Assembly: GCA_947586055.1 (NCBI GenBank)
Contig: CANPXL010000004.1
Location: forward strand, 62,001-126,000
Direction of reading: 5' to 3'
DNA from: an uncultured Acetatifactor sp.
GTDB taxonomy: Bacteria > Bacillota > Clostridia > Lachnospirales > Lachnospiraceae
DNA: 64,000 bases
The notes beneath the pieces are model-generated. The model saw only the letters and a program-made list of their open reading frames with translations, was not told where the DNA came from and ran no database searches. Made by a program: the position numbers and the translations under genes. The first letter of the stretch is position 1; each line of letters starts with the position of its first letter. This document shows, in pieces, positions 46,189 to 54,257 of the stretch.

Positions 46189-46743
46189 ATGACAAAAATG
46201 ACTCATCTGACCAAGGTCGTGACAACGGCCGTCTGCATCGCGCTCTGCGTGGTGCTCCCCCTGGCGCTTCACGCCATTCCCGACGCCGCAAAGGTGCTCT
46301 CCCCCATGCATATTCCCGTGCTTCTCTGCGGGCTTGTCTGCGGCTGGCCCTACGGCCTGGCCTGCGGGGTCTTCGGTCCCCTGCTCTCCAGTATTCTTAC
46401 AGAAATGCCCGCCTGGGGCTATCTCCCCACCATGATGGTGGAACTTGTCTTTTACGGCCTGATCTCCGGGCTCCTGATCCAGTTTGTCCACACCGGCAGG
46501 CTCACGGCGGATCTCTACATCAGCCTGCTGGCCGCCATGCTGGCCGGACGGATCCTGACCGGGATCGCAAGGGCGCTGATCTTCGCGCCGCACGCCTACT
46601 CCATCAAAGCGTGGGCCACCGGGTACTTTGTGACCAGCTTCCCGGCCATCATTGTTCAGCTGATCCTGATCCCCATCCTGTACCTTGCCCTGCAGCGCGC
46701 AAGACTGATCCCCCCGCGCTACCAGACCGCGGACGCCGCCTGA
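46189..46743 (+). CDS. ECF transporter S component, substrate unknown
   Basis: The 184-residue protein has about five or six membrane helices and the ECF S-component N-terminus (TTAVCIALCVVLPLALHAIP, then SPMHIPVLLCGLVCGWPYG). S components bind a vitamin or metal and dock to a shared energising module, which is not encoded here (group II type). The fold is clear, the ligand is not. AAAGGAAAGAGG precedes the ATG at 46189. It is one of few plus-strand genes and lies next to a two-component system that reads towards it. Confidence 0.88.
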   Translation: MTKMTHLTKVVTTAVCIALCVVLPLALHAIPDAAKVLSPMHIPVLLCGLVCGWPYGLACGVFGPLLSSILTEMPAWGYLPTMMVELVFYGLISGLLIQFVHTGRLTADLYISLLAAMLAGRILTGIARALIFAPHAYSIKAWATGYFVTSFPAIIVQLILIPILYLALQRARLIPPRYQTADAA

Positions 46744-46759
46744 CAAAAAACGCCCGGCA

Positions 46760-47389
46760 TCACCGGTTCCCGTTCAGATACTGCACCGCAATCTGCGTCC
46801 GGTGAGCAAGTCCGGTCTTCTCCAGAATCAGGCTTACATGATTGCGGACAGTGCCGTTGCTCAAGCAGAGCCTGTCCGCGATCTCCTGATTGGAATACCC
46901 CTGCGCGATCAGCTCCACCACTTCCATCTCCCGCGGAGAAAGCCCCTCAAAAATGGCCTGTCCGTCGTCCTTTTGTTTTTGCAGTCTGTCCGAGATCCCC
47001 TCCAGAATATCCTGCTGAAATACCGCCGCGCCCGCGGCTGCAGCCCGTATTGCGCTCAGGATCCGCACGGCCGGGGCGTTTTTCAGAATATAACCGGAGA
47101 CGCCCGCCTTCAGCGCCCGCAGGATCAGCTCTTCCTCATCGAAGGTGGTAAGCAGCAAGGGCTGGGAGAGCTTCTCTTCCAGGATCCGTTCCGCCGCATC
47201 CAGTCCGTCCATTCCCGTCATCCGAATGTCAAGAAGCGCCACATCCGGCCTGTGTTCCCGACAGAGCGCCAGCGCTTCCCTTCCGTCTCCCGCTTCGCCC
47301 AGCAGCCGCATGTCCTCCTGGGCGCCAATAATCATTTTCAGTCCCTCCCTGACAATCCCGTCGTCGTCCGCAATCACAACCGTTATCAT
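46760..47389 (-). CDS. NarL/LuxR-family response regulator
   Basis: The 209-residue protein has a receiver domain with phosphoacceptor D54 (VALLDIRMTGMDG) and the T/K switch residues LLTTFDEEE and YILKNAP. A LuxR-type helix-turn-helix ends it (LSPREMEVVELIAQGYSNQE). Start at 47389 lies one base after the kinase stop, so the two are translationally coupled. GGGCGGTGAA lies directly before the ATG. This is the LiaR/DesR type; target genes are not stated by the context, but the ABC-2 exporter upstream region has a fitting palindrome. Confidence 0.94.
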   Translation of the reverse strand: MITVVIADDDGIVREGLKMIIGAQEDMRLLGEAGDGREALALCREHRPDVALLDIRMTGMDGLDAAERILEEKLSQPLLLTTFDEEELILRALKAGVSGYILKNAPAVRILSAIRAAAAGAAVFQQDILEGISDRLQKQKDDGQAIFEGLSPREMEVVELIAQGYSNQEIADRLCLSNGTVRNHVSLILEKTGLAHRTQIAVQYLNGNR

Positions 47390-47390
47390 T

Positions 47391-48536
47391 TCACCGCCCC
47401 CTGTCTCCCCCGTCGGAAATCGGAAAAACCAGAAGGATCCGAAAGCCCTTCCGCCCGCCGGTGAGCATACACTTTCCTCCTGCGCCCGCCGTTCTTTCCT
47501 CGATCGCGCAAAGTCCCATGCCCTTTTCAAATTTCTCGCCGCAGACGCCGTCGTCCCTGTATTCCACCCTCACCGCCTGCTCCAGCGCCTGAATGCACAG
47601 GGTAAAGGCGCCGCCGGAGGAATGCTTCAGCATATTCGTAAGCGCTTCCTTCAGGTTCTCCTGCATACATACCCAGACAGCCGCGGGAATCCGCTCCATG
47701 TCCCCCTCCGTCTCCAGATGCGTCCGACGTCCATAAGTGACCTGAAATTCCTGCAGGATATGCTGCAGCGCATGGGTTCCCAGCCGGTCGATCCCGGGCC
47801 GCTCCTGCCGCAGCGCCGCCCTGATATCGTCCACGCCCATCCTGAGATTCTCCGCCGCCAGGTCCAGACTGCGCCTTGCGCTCTCCGGATCCTTCTCCAG
47901 CGTCATCGACGCGGCCTCCAGCAGGATTATGCTGCCGGAAATACTGTGCCCCAGCCTGTCATGGATCCTTGCCGCAAAACGGCTGCGTTCCTCGGCCGCC
48001 GCCGTCTCCCGCAGCGTGCGTGTATAAATCTGCATGTCGCCTAGCCTGTTCTGCATCCCGGCCAGCTTCTCCTTCTGTTCCAGATTCGCGCGCCACAGAC
48101 TCGCCCTGCGTTCCTCCACATCCCGGAGCATCAGAAGGCATCCCGCAAACACGATGCCGAACAGCGTCGCCGCCTGATCCGGCGAACAGAGAAACCAAAG
48201 AAGCAGAAAGCAGACCGCGCCCATCTCATAAAAAAGCATTCCCGATACCAGATCGTCCAAAAGCTCCGCCACCGCCGCCACGGCCACCGGGAAATACCGA
48301 TCCCCTCCGAACCAGAAAACGGCCCCCAGTGCCGCCGCCTGACAGATCCGCACGCCGCATTTCTTGATTTTTGCGTCGATTCGGCTCACCTCAAACAGAC
48401 GCTGCAGCACAAAAAGACAGCACAATACCAGCGTCCTGACCATCAGGCCGCCGGTATCCGTCGTTCCAAACATCCACGCCGACGAGACCGCCGCCGCAAG
48501 CAGCTTGCCCGCCAGATATTCCTTCTTCCCTGCCAT
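47391..48536 (-). CDS. Sensor histidine kinase, HisKA_3 (LiaS/DesK-like)
   Basis: A 381-residue kinase. About five membrane helices occupy residues 8-135. The dimerisation and phosphoacceptor domain has H192 in ARIHDRLGHSISG, and the HATPase_c domain has the N box NLKEALTNMLKHS and the G box GMGLCAIEER. There is no large external sensor domain, as in the intramembrane-sensing kinases. The ATG at 48536 follows GAGGATCGG. Partner is the regulator at 46760-47389. Confidence 0.93.
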   Translation of the reverse strand: MAGKKEYLAGKLLAAAVSSAWMFGTTDTGGLMVRTLVLCCLFVLQRLFEVSRIDAKIKKCGVRICQAAALGAVFWFGGDRYFPVAVAAVAELLDDLVSGMLFYEMGAVCFLLLWFLCSPDQAATLFGIVFAGCLLMLRDVEERRASLWRANLEQKEKLAGMQNRLGDMQIYTRTLRETAAAEERSRFAARIHDRLGHSISGSIILLEAASMTLEKDPESARRSLDLAAENLRMGVDDIRAALRQERPGIDRLGTHALQHILQEFQVTYGRRTHLETEGDMERIPAAVWVCMQENLKEALTNMLKHSSGGAFTLCIQALEQAVRVEYRDDGVCGEKFEKGMGLCAIEERTAGAGGKCMLTGGRKGFRILLVFPISDGGDRGR

Positions 48537-48599
48537 TTTGCCGATCCTCTGTCCGTCCCCCTGCCATTTTAACGCATCTCCTTCAGGAAAGCACGGTGA

Positions 48600-49412
48600 T
48601 CATAATTTGAGCGCCTTATTCATGCTGCCCATTTGGTAACCGTCCAAGTCCAGAGTCACATACAGAAAGCCTATCTCGTGGAGGCGCCGTGCGATTTGTT
48701 CCGCCGTCTCAGTGTCTAAAAATCTGCTCATCTCGGATTTCTCTATTTCAATTCGTGCAAGTTTCCCGTGAATTCGCACACGCACCTGACGAAACCCAAG
48801 AGAAAATAACTTTTCTTCCGCCTGTTCTACCATCGACAGTTTTTCTTCGGTAATCTCCTCACCGTAAACAAACCGGGAAGCAAGGCAGGCATAAGACGGT
48901 TTGTTCCAAGTCGGAAGTCCCGCTTCACGGGAAAGCTCCCGGATTTCGTCTTTCGTCAGTCCGGCTTCCCGCAGCGGACTTTTGATTCCAAACTCTGCTA
49001 TGGCTTTCATTCCCGGTCTGTAATCACCGACGTCATCCATATTGGAGCCCTCCGCGATATAGCGGATGCCGCGCTTTTTTGCTGCCTCCCGTATCTTTTC
49101 CATCAAAGCCCGCTTGCAGAGATAGCAGCGATCGGGCGGATTTTGCCGAAATCCTTTTACATGAAACTCATCCATCTCCACGATAATCTGGTCGATTCCT
49201 TCGCTTTGGCAGAATGCGACAGCTTCTGTCATTTCCCATTTTGGAAAAGAATGCAATTTGGCCGTAACGGCAACGGCATTTTTGCCAAGTACATCATGTG
49301 CCGTCTTCAGAAGAAAAGCAGAATCAACGCCGGATGAAAAAGCAACGGCAACGCTTCCCAGATCAAGCAGGTATTCTTTTAGATGTTCCAGCTTTTTATG
49401 CACCATATCCAT
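48600..49412 (-). CDS. larE: LarE, ATP-dependent sulfur insertase for the nickel-pincer cofactor
   Basis: Converts pyridinium biscarboxylate mononucleotide to its bis-thiocarboxylate. The 270-residue protein has an N-terminal PP-loop (AVAFSSGVDSAFLLKTA, 23-39). C176 in KPSYACLASRF is the residue that acts as sulfur donor in L. plantarum LarE. C96 and C99 in DRCYLCK provide two further cysteines, as in three-cysteine LarE types reported to hold a [4Fe-4S] cluster. Start at 49412 follows GGAG; it overlaps the end of the small upstream frame. A neighbouring larA (lactate racemase) is absent. Confidence 0.95.
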   Translation of the reverse strand: MDMVHKKLEHLKEYLLDLGSVAVAFSSGVDSAFLLKTAHDVLGKNAVAVTAKLHSFPKWEMTEAVAFCQSEGIDQIIVEMDEFHVKGFRQNPPDRCYLCKRALMEKIREAAKKRGIRYIAEGSNMDDVGDYRPGMKAIAEFGIKSPLREAGLTKDEIRELSREAGLPTWNKPSYACLASRFVYGEEITEEKLSMVEQAEEKLFSLGFRQVRVRIHGKLARIEIEKSEMSRFLDTETAEQIARRLHEIGFLYVTLDLDGYQMGSMNKALKL

Positions 49413-49684
49413 AATCTTTATCACTCCGTTTTTCCTGCAGATAATGCCATATTCCAAACGGGTATGCGACCGTTTTTTCAGAAGCGTCAGGACGCAGGGC
49501 GTTTTCATACGCATCATAGGCGGCCTGAAACTCAAAAACCGAAAGGTACGCGCCGCCGAGGCGGACAAAGAGCTTATGGTCGTCGTTACGAACCCGTGCC
49601 GCCGACAGATTCCCCGGTATCCTCCGCTTCGCAGAGAGCCGTTCCAATCTGGCTTTCAAAAGACGCTTTGAGCTGTTCCATCAT
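49396..49684 (-). pseudogene. Frameshifted small gene between larC and larE
   Basis: An ATG at 49684 overlaps the larC stop (ATGA) and begins MMEQLKASFESQIGTALCEA, but it stops after 32 codons (49586-49588). The next frame continues as a convincing protein (LFVRLGGAYLSVFEFQAAYD, TPR-like), ending at 49396 with a 17-base overlap into larE. Removing one G from the GGGG run at 49612-49615 joins both parts into a 95-residue protein. Either a recent inactivation, a sequencing error, or a +1 programmed frameshift. Function unrecognised; it is translationally linked to both lar genes. Confidence 0.6.
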
Positions 49685-50916
49685 ACACCCTCAAGAAGCT
49701 TCTTCACTTCTTCAATACTGAGAGCCTGCTCACGCGCAATTTGGGCGAGGTCCTCATATTCATACTTTGCGCGCGATACGCCGTAACCGGATGAGATTTT
49801 GCGGCGGACCTCCCCGTATGGGGTTTCCACCGTTTCAATCCGACGGTCGAGAATATACCGATGCGTCGGTGTTTCCCGTACCCCGATGGTAGAAGTGTAT
49901 TGGAAAATCAGACGCAGCATTTTTTCACGATCCTGCTCTTTGCACATGACCCGAAGCAATGTGCCGGGGCGTGACTTTTTCATACCGATCGGAACGGTAA
50001 AGACCTCGTTTGCGCCGCCTTCAAAAAGGCGATCCATCGCAAAGCCGATCTCCTCGGCCGTCATATCGTCCACATTACAGGAAAGCTCTAAAACGGTATC
50101 CGTTTTATCCTCGCCTTCGCCAAACATGGCGCGGACGCAGTTCGCAGTTTCAAAATCCTTTTTCCCCATTCCGTAGCCGATCGCCTGCGTTTTCATCACG
50201 GGCATATCACCGAAACGAGTGACAAAATGTTTGAGCAGAGCGGCTCCTGTGGGGGTGCACAGTTCCCCTTTGACGCCGCCCCCATAAGTGGGTACGCCTT
50301 GCAGAATGAATGCCGTGGCGGGCGCCGGGACAGGCAGGATCCCGTGAGCGCATTTGACGTGACCGCTCCCGACGTGAATGGGAGAGCATATCACTTCATC
50401 CGGCGCAAGCTCATTCATCAAAAGGCAGACCGCCGTAATGTCCGCAACCGCGTCCATTGTGCCGACTTCGTGGAAATGGATATCAGAAACAGGGACTCCG
50501 TGCACGTGACTTTCCGCCTCTGCAATCAGCTCATAAACCGCCAGGACATCCTTTTCAACTTTTTCGGGAAGCTTCAGATCCGCAACAATGTGTTCAATCT
50601 CGTGCATCCCGCTGTGATGGTGATGCCCGTGTTCATGCTCGTCTGTATGCTCATGGTCATGTTCGTGTTCGTCTGTATGCTCATGATCGTGATGGTGTAC
50701 ATCCGCTCCCTCTTCCTCGCCATGAACGAGAACAGACATATGTGTGCCGGTGATGCCGCACTTGACCGTTTTTTCCTTGCGGAATTCCACGCCGGGAATT
50801 CCAATCGCATTCAGCTTGTCTACAAATCGATCCGGTTCAGGCAGGAGTTCCACCAGCGCAGCAGTCAGCATATCTCCCGCAGCGCCCATTCCGCAATCCA
50901 AATAAAGCGTCCTCAT
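49681..50916 (-). CDS. larC: LarC, nickel insertase for the nickel-pincer cofactor
   Basis: The 411-residue protein inserts nickel into the thiolated pincer cofactor. N-terminal block LYLDCGMGAAGDMLTAALVE, then a His/Asp/Glu-rich segment (about residues 68-105) that could bind or store nickel, then VHFHEVG-type motif DIHFHEVGTMDAVADITAVC and a C-terminal domain (LLRVMCKEQDREKMLRLIFQ). In L. plantarum LarC needs a programmed frameshift between LarC1 and LarC2; here one continuous frame covers both. GGAGGCAAAAAA precedes the ATG at 50916, which overlaps the larB stop by four bases. Confidence 0.95.
   Translation of the reverse strand: MRTLYLDCGMGAAGDMLTAALVELLPEPDRFVDKLNAIGIPGVEFRKEKTVKCGITGTHMSVLVHGEEEGADVHHHDHEHTDEHEHDHEHTDEHEHGHHHHSGMHEIEHIVADLKLPEKVEKDVLAVYELIAEAESHVHGVPVSDIHFHEVGTMDAVADITAVCLLMNELAPDEVICSPIHVGSGHVKCAHGILPVPAPATAFILQGVPTYGGGVKGELCTPTGAALLKHFVTRFGDMPVMKTQAIGYGMGKKDFETANCVRAMFGEGEDKTDTVLELSCNVDDMTAEEIGFAMDRLFEGGANEVFTVPIGMKKSRPGTLLRVMCKEQDREKMLRLIFQYTSTIGVRETPTHRYILDRRIETVETPYGEVRRKISSGYGVSRAKYEYEDLAQIAREQALSIEEVKKLLEGV
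50631..50690. repeat. 30-bp tandem repeat coding for the LarC His-rich segment
   Basis: Two 30-bp units (50631-50660 and 50661-50690) differ at four positions and code for HEHTDEHEHD-type decapeptides. The unit is a multiple of three, so gain or loss of copies would keep the frame and change the number of histidines. Confidence 0.8.
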
Positions 50917-51668
50917 TTTTTTGCCTCCATATGGTTTATCATGTTTGCAAGATACCCCGCGCCGAAGCCATTATCAATGTTGACGACGGACACGCCGCTG
51001 GCACAGGAATTGAGCATCGACAGCAAAGCGGATAATCCCCCAAATGCCGCCCCATATCCTACGCTGGTCGGGACGGCGATCACAGGACAATCGGCAAGCC
51101 CGCCGATCACACTGGCGAGCGCGCCCTCCATTCCGGCGACGGCGATGATCACACTGGCACTCATAATTTCTTCCTTATGTGCGAGCAGCCTGTGAAGTCC
51201 CGCCACGCCAACGTCAAAAAGGCGGACTACCCTGTTTCCGAAAAACTCCGCCGTGAGCGCAGCTTCCTCCGCAACGGGGATATCGCTTGTTCCTCCCGTG
51301 GCGACAACAACAGTTCCGATTCCGTCGGGATTCGGAATGGAGCCATAATATCCGAGCCGCGCGTTCTCCCGGTAGGTGATAGAACAGGTTTTTGAAACGG
51401 TATCGGCAGCTTCCTTTGAAAACCGCGTGATCAGGATCTGCTTTTGTCCGTTCTTCCGCATAGCATCCATAATGCCGGCAATCTGTTCCGGCGTTTTGCC
51501 CGCACCGTAAATGACCTCGGGGACACCCTGCCTGATTTCGCGGTGAAGATCGACCTTTGCATAACCGAGATCGTCAAACGGCTGTGTTTTTAAGCGGACG
51601 AGCGCTTCGTCCACCGAAACAGAGCCGTTTTGAACCGACTCCAAAATTTTCTTTGTTTCACTTTGCAT
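50913..51668 (-). CDS. larB: LarB, pyridinium dicarboxylate synthase
   Basis: Carboxylates nicotinic acid adenine dinucleotide and hydrolyses its phosphoanhydride, the first step of nickel-pincer synthesis. The 251 residues have an N-terminal helical domain and a C-terminal PurE-like (AIR carboxylase) domain, e.g. VVVATGGTSDIPVAEEAALT and IIAVAGMEGALASVIGGLAD. ATG at 51668 follows GGAG with nine bases spacing; a TTG five codons upstream overlaps that site and is rejected. First gene of the larBC-x-larE operon. Confidence 0.95.
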   Translation of the reverse strand: MQSETKKILESVQNGSVSVDEALVRLKTQPFDDLGYAKVDLHREIRQGVPEVIYGAGKTPEQIAGIMDAMRKNGQKQILITRFSKEAADTVSKTCSITYRENARLGYYGSIPNPDGIGTVVVATGGTSDIPVAEEAALTAEFFGNRVVRLFDVGVAGLHRLLAHKEEIMSASVIIAVAGMEGALASVIGGLADCPVIAVPTSVGYGAAFGGLSALLSMLNSCASGVSVVNIDNGFGAGYLANMINHMEAKK

Positions 51669-51815
51669 TTCAGTTCTCTCCAAACGACAGAAAGCGATTC
51701 TACCAAATCCGTCAAAACCGCTTTCCTCCTGTTATAAATTATGATGATTCGTATGCCAAACAAAAAAGGCATACATCATCTCTCGCGCCTTAAGTTTCCG
51801 CACGCCCGACAAACC

Positions 51816-53987
51816 TCACATATGCTCCTGCAAATACAGTTCCGCGCGGTTCTGCAAAATCTCACAGGCACTGTCCAGATCTTTGTCTCCATGAAAGTAT
51901 GCATCCATCTCCTCCATGAGCATGTCATAGATGTCCCTTTGGACCTTTGTATCTGAAACAGCACAGTCAATTAAATATTTTAACTGATCATTTTGTTCTT
52001 CGGTAAAATAAAACTCTCCGCCAATCGAAGAATAGGGGCGTTCCGATTCGTATATTTCCTCTTTCAGGTTCTCTTCGTAAACGGAAAAGAAAGCCCCCGT
52101 ATTGCCGGCCTTTCCATAAGCTGTCTCCACCTCTCCCATCATCAGAAATTCGGCAAGCGAGTTATAATACATGATAAAATCAAAGGCTGCCTCCTTACAG
52201 TCCGAGGTACTCATGATGCTCATGGGATAGTCCAGCTTCATGTATATATGGTTTTCTCCGTCAGGTCCCGGCAGTCCTTCCATCTTAATGTTTGGGCCCT
52301 CCGTCAGCTGTTGACAGTTATAGCTTGCGAACCATCTCGGTCCGCCGGCAATCTCTCGCCCTGTATAACCATTCTCCGCAGCCGTTTTCTCCTGATCAAC
52401 GGATCCTGCATGACGGCTGCAAACGTCTTTATATGTCTCCATCAGTTCCTTAAATTCCCCTGAAGTAAAAGCTGTCTCCGCCGTGTTTTCATCATAAAAG
52501 GCGCCGACGTTTGCATACAGAAGGTTTCCCATCGCACCCATGCCGCCGATTTCGTTTTCCGTCATAAACCTGTCATACCATTTCAGGTAACTTACGCCGT
52601 CACATTTGCCGTCCGAATCATATTCCGTCCCGTCGGAGGTGCGCAGCAGCATCCTGAATCTTCCCGCCATCGCGTACATGCCGGCCGTGCTCTCCGCGCC
52701 CAGCAGTTCCCTTGCCTTTGGAATGATTTCCTCAAGGGAATACTTCTCCTGCCCCTGAAACAGCGGAAGAAGATCCGTAAGGACACCCTTCTGAACGTAT
52801 GCGGCAATTTCTGTCTGATCGTTGAACATTATGATGTCAGGCCGGTTACCTTTTCCCAGAAAGTCCTCCAAAGATCCTTCAAATCTCTCAACCTCGACAA
52901 TCGTCTTGTCACTGATCTGATTGTATTTCTTTGCGTGAAATTCAACCTGCCAGGGGTACCCCTGTGGTATCGCCAGATAGACGATTCTCCTGCCGTCCGG
53001 CGCATAGAGTTCCTTCTCCGATTCCTTTGCGCCGTCCGATCCCTCTGGAGCAGTCGTTTCCCTTAACGTGAACAGATACGCCTCCTGCCCTTGAACCGAC
53101 GGATCCATAGAGACTATCTTTATTTCCTCCCGGTTTCCGAATACATACTGAATCTGCGCAGCCAGAAGACTCTGCCCGTTCAGGTCGATCAGAACTTCCT
53201 CGTCCTCTTTATCCGGGTGAAAGAAAACGACGCGGTCCCCCAAAACCGAAACAAAACCATCCTCAAACGCGAAAAGGCCCATGAGGTCGCCGGGCAGTTC
53301 CCGTGTCTTTTCCGCTTTGCCCTTTTGAACGTTCAGTCTGGTCAGACACATCGAGCTGCTTCTTCCCTCATTTTTCTCGACGGCAGCGTAAAGTTCATTT
53401 TCACCTGCGGCGAAAAGTTCCCTCACCGTGCCGTCCACTTCAATGGTTCCCACTGTCTGACCCTCGGAATCAAGGAGAAAAACCTTATCCGCCATGCCGA
53501 TAACGTATCCTCCGTCCGGTCTGGCAAGTAATATCGGAAATTCTTCAAGGTTGCTAAACATCCCGTCAATGACAGCTTTCCCACAAATATTCCCCGTCTC
53601 ATCATACTCCAGGATACAGGCCTCCTGGTCAATCCGCAAAACCGCAAGCTGCCCCTCGCCGTCCCTTGTAACTGCCGAGAAATCCCTCACGTACCCGTCC
53701 ATTACTGTGCAAAAAGGGATTGCATCCTTGCCGTCATAAGGCTGATAATAAAATTGGTATTCGTTCTCCCCCATCACAAAATAAAAAAAGCCATCTGACG
53801 TATAGTCCGTCATATAGGAATTTGCGTCCTCCGCAAGTCGGAACTGGGAAGTGCTTCTCTCATAAGCCGGTGTCTCTGCCGCCGGCTGTTTTTCACCGGA
53901 AAGTATTTCCCGACTCTCTCCCGCGGAAAATGAGCAGCCCGCCAAAAGCAACAATGCTAACGTCAAAAAACAAAACAGCTTCTTCAT
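51816..53987 (-). CDS. Large lipoprotein: propeller-like domain plus solute-binding domain
   Basis: The 723-residue product has a lipoprotein signal (FLTLALLLLAGCS, lipid Cys near 18). Residues about 50-340 have repeated beta-strand segments with Asp/Gly turns, resembling a propeller. Residues about 360-720 resemble an extracellular sugar-type solute-binding protein (RPDIIMFNDQTEIAAYVQKG, then WFASYNCQQL and PMSIMSTSDCKEAAFDFIMY). Such a protein normally feeds an ABC importer, but none is adjacent. Start at 53987 is set by the signal peptide; the ribosome site is weak. Location: outer face of the membrane. Confidence 0.75.
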   Translation of the reverse strand: MKKLFCFLTLALLLLAGCSFSAGESREILSGEKQPAAETPAYERSTSQFRLAEDANSYMTDYTSDGFFYFVMGENEYQFYYQPYDGKDAIPFCTVMDGYVRDFSAVTRDGEGQLAVLRIDQEACILEYDETGNICGKAVIDGMFSNLEEFPILLARPDGGYVIGMADKVFLLDSEGQTVGTIEVDGTVRELFAAGENELYAAVEKNEGRSSSMCLTRLNVQKGKAEKTRELPGDLMGLFAFEDGFVSVLGDRVVFFHPDKEDEEVLIDLNGQSLLAAQIQYVFGNREEIKIVSMDPSVQGQEAYLFTLRETTAPEGSDGAKESEKELYAPDGRRIVYLAIPQGYPWQVEFHAKKYNQISDKTIVEVERFEGSLEDFLGKGNRPDIIMFNDQTEIAAYVQKGVLTDLLPLFQGQEKYSLEEIIPKARELLGAESTAGMYAMAGRFRMLLRTSDGTEYDSDGKCDGVSYLKWYDRFMTENEIGGMGAMGNLLYANVGAFYDENTAETAFTSGEFKELMETYKDVCSRHAGSVDQEKTAAENGYTGREIAGGPRWFASYNCQQLTEGPNIKMEGLPGPDGENHIYMKLDYPMSIMSTSDCKEAAFDFIMYYNSLAEFLMMGEVETAYGKAGNTGAFFSVYEENLKEEIYESERPYSSIGGEFYFTEEQNDQLKYLIDCAVSDTKVQRDIYDMLMEEMDAYFHGDKDLDSACEILQNRAELYLQEHM

Positions 53988-54204
53988 CAACTTAAATACG
54001 ACCGGGCCGCAACGCAACCCAGTCGCCCTTTCCTGGAACTTTATAGTTTTGCAGTCTATTTGTTATCTACGCTGAACAATAAAGAGAGGGGACTGCTTAT
54101 ATTTCATTCTACATCAATTACCAATCAAAGGAAACTGTAAATTTAAAATTTATCAAATAAATTTTCTTTCTCTTATTGCAAAGTACCGAAACTCAAGGCG
54201 CCGC

Positions 54205-54256
54205 ACAGTTTGCCCGGCAGAGTAACAGAGTAACAGTTTGCCCGGCAGGGTAACAG
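54205..54256. repeat. Two 24-bp direct repeats downstream of the ABC-2 permease
   Basis: Copies at 54205-54228 and 54233-54256 differ by one base and are offset by 28 bases. They share ACAGTTTGCCCGGCAG and lie one base beyond the permease stop. There is no T-rich tail or hairpin, so they are not a terminator. The rest of 53988-54204 is AT-rich and holds no gene I can support; it probably contains the lipoprotein promoter. Confidence 0.8.
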
Positions 54257-54257
54257 T

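Noticed and set aside
49681-50916. LarC1/LarC2 programmed frameshift
   Set aside because: The larC gene here is one continuous frame of 411 codons with conserved blocks on both sides; no shift is needed.
51590-51740. TTG-start frame with AGGAGG upstream, overlapping larB in another frame
   Set aside because: The product is a basic shadow of larB codons; the ribosome site may be a relic, but no protein family fits.
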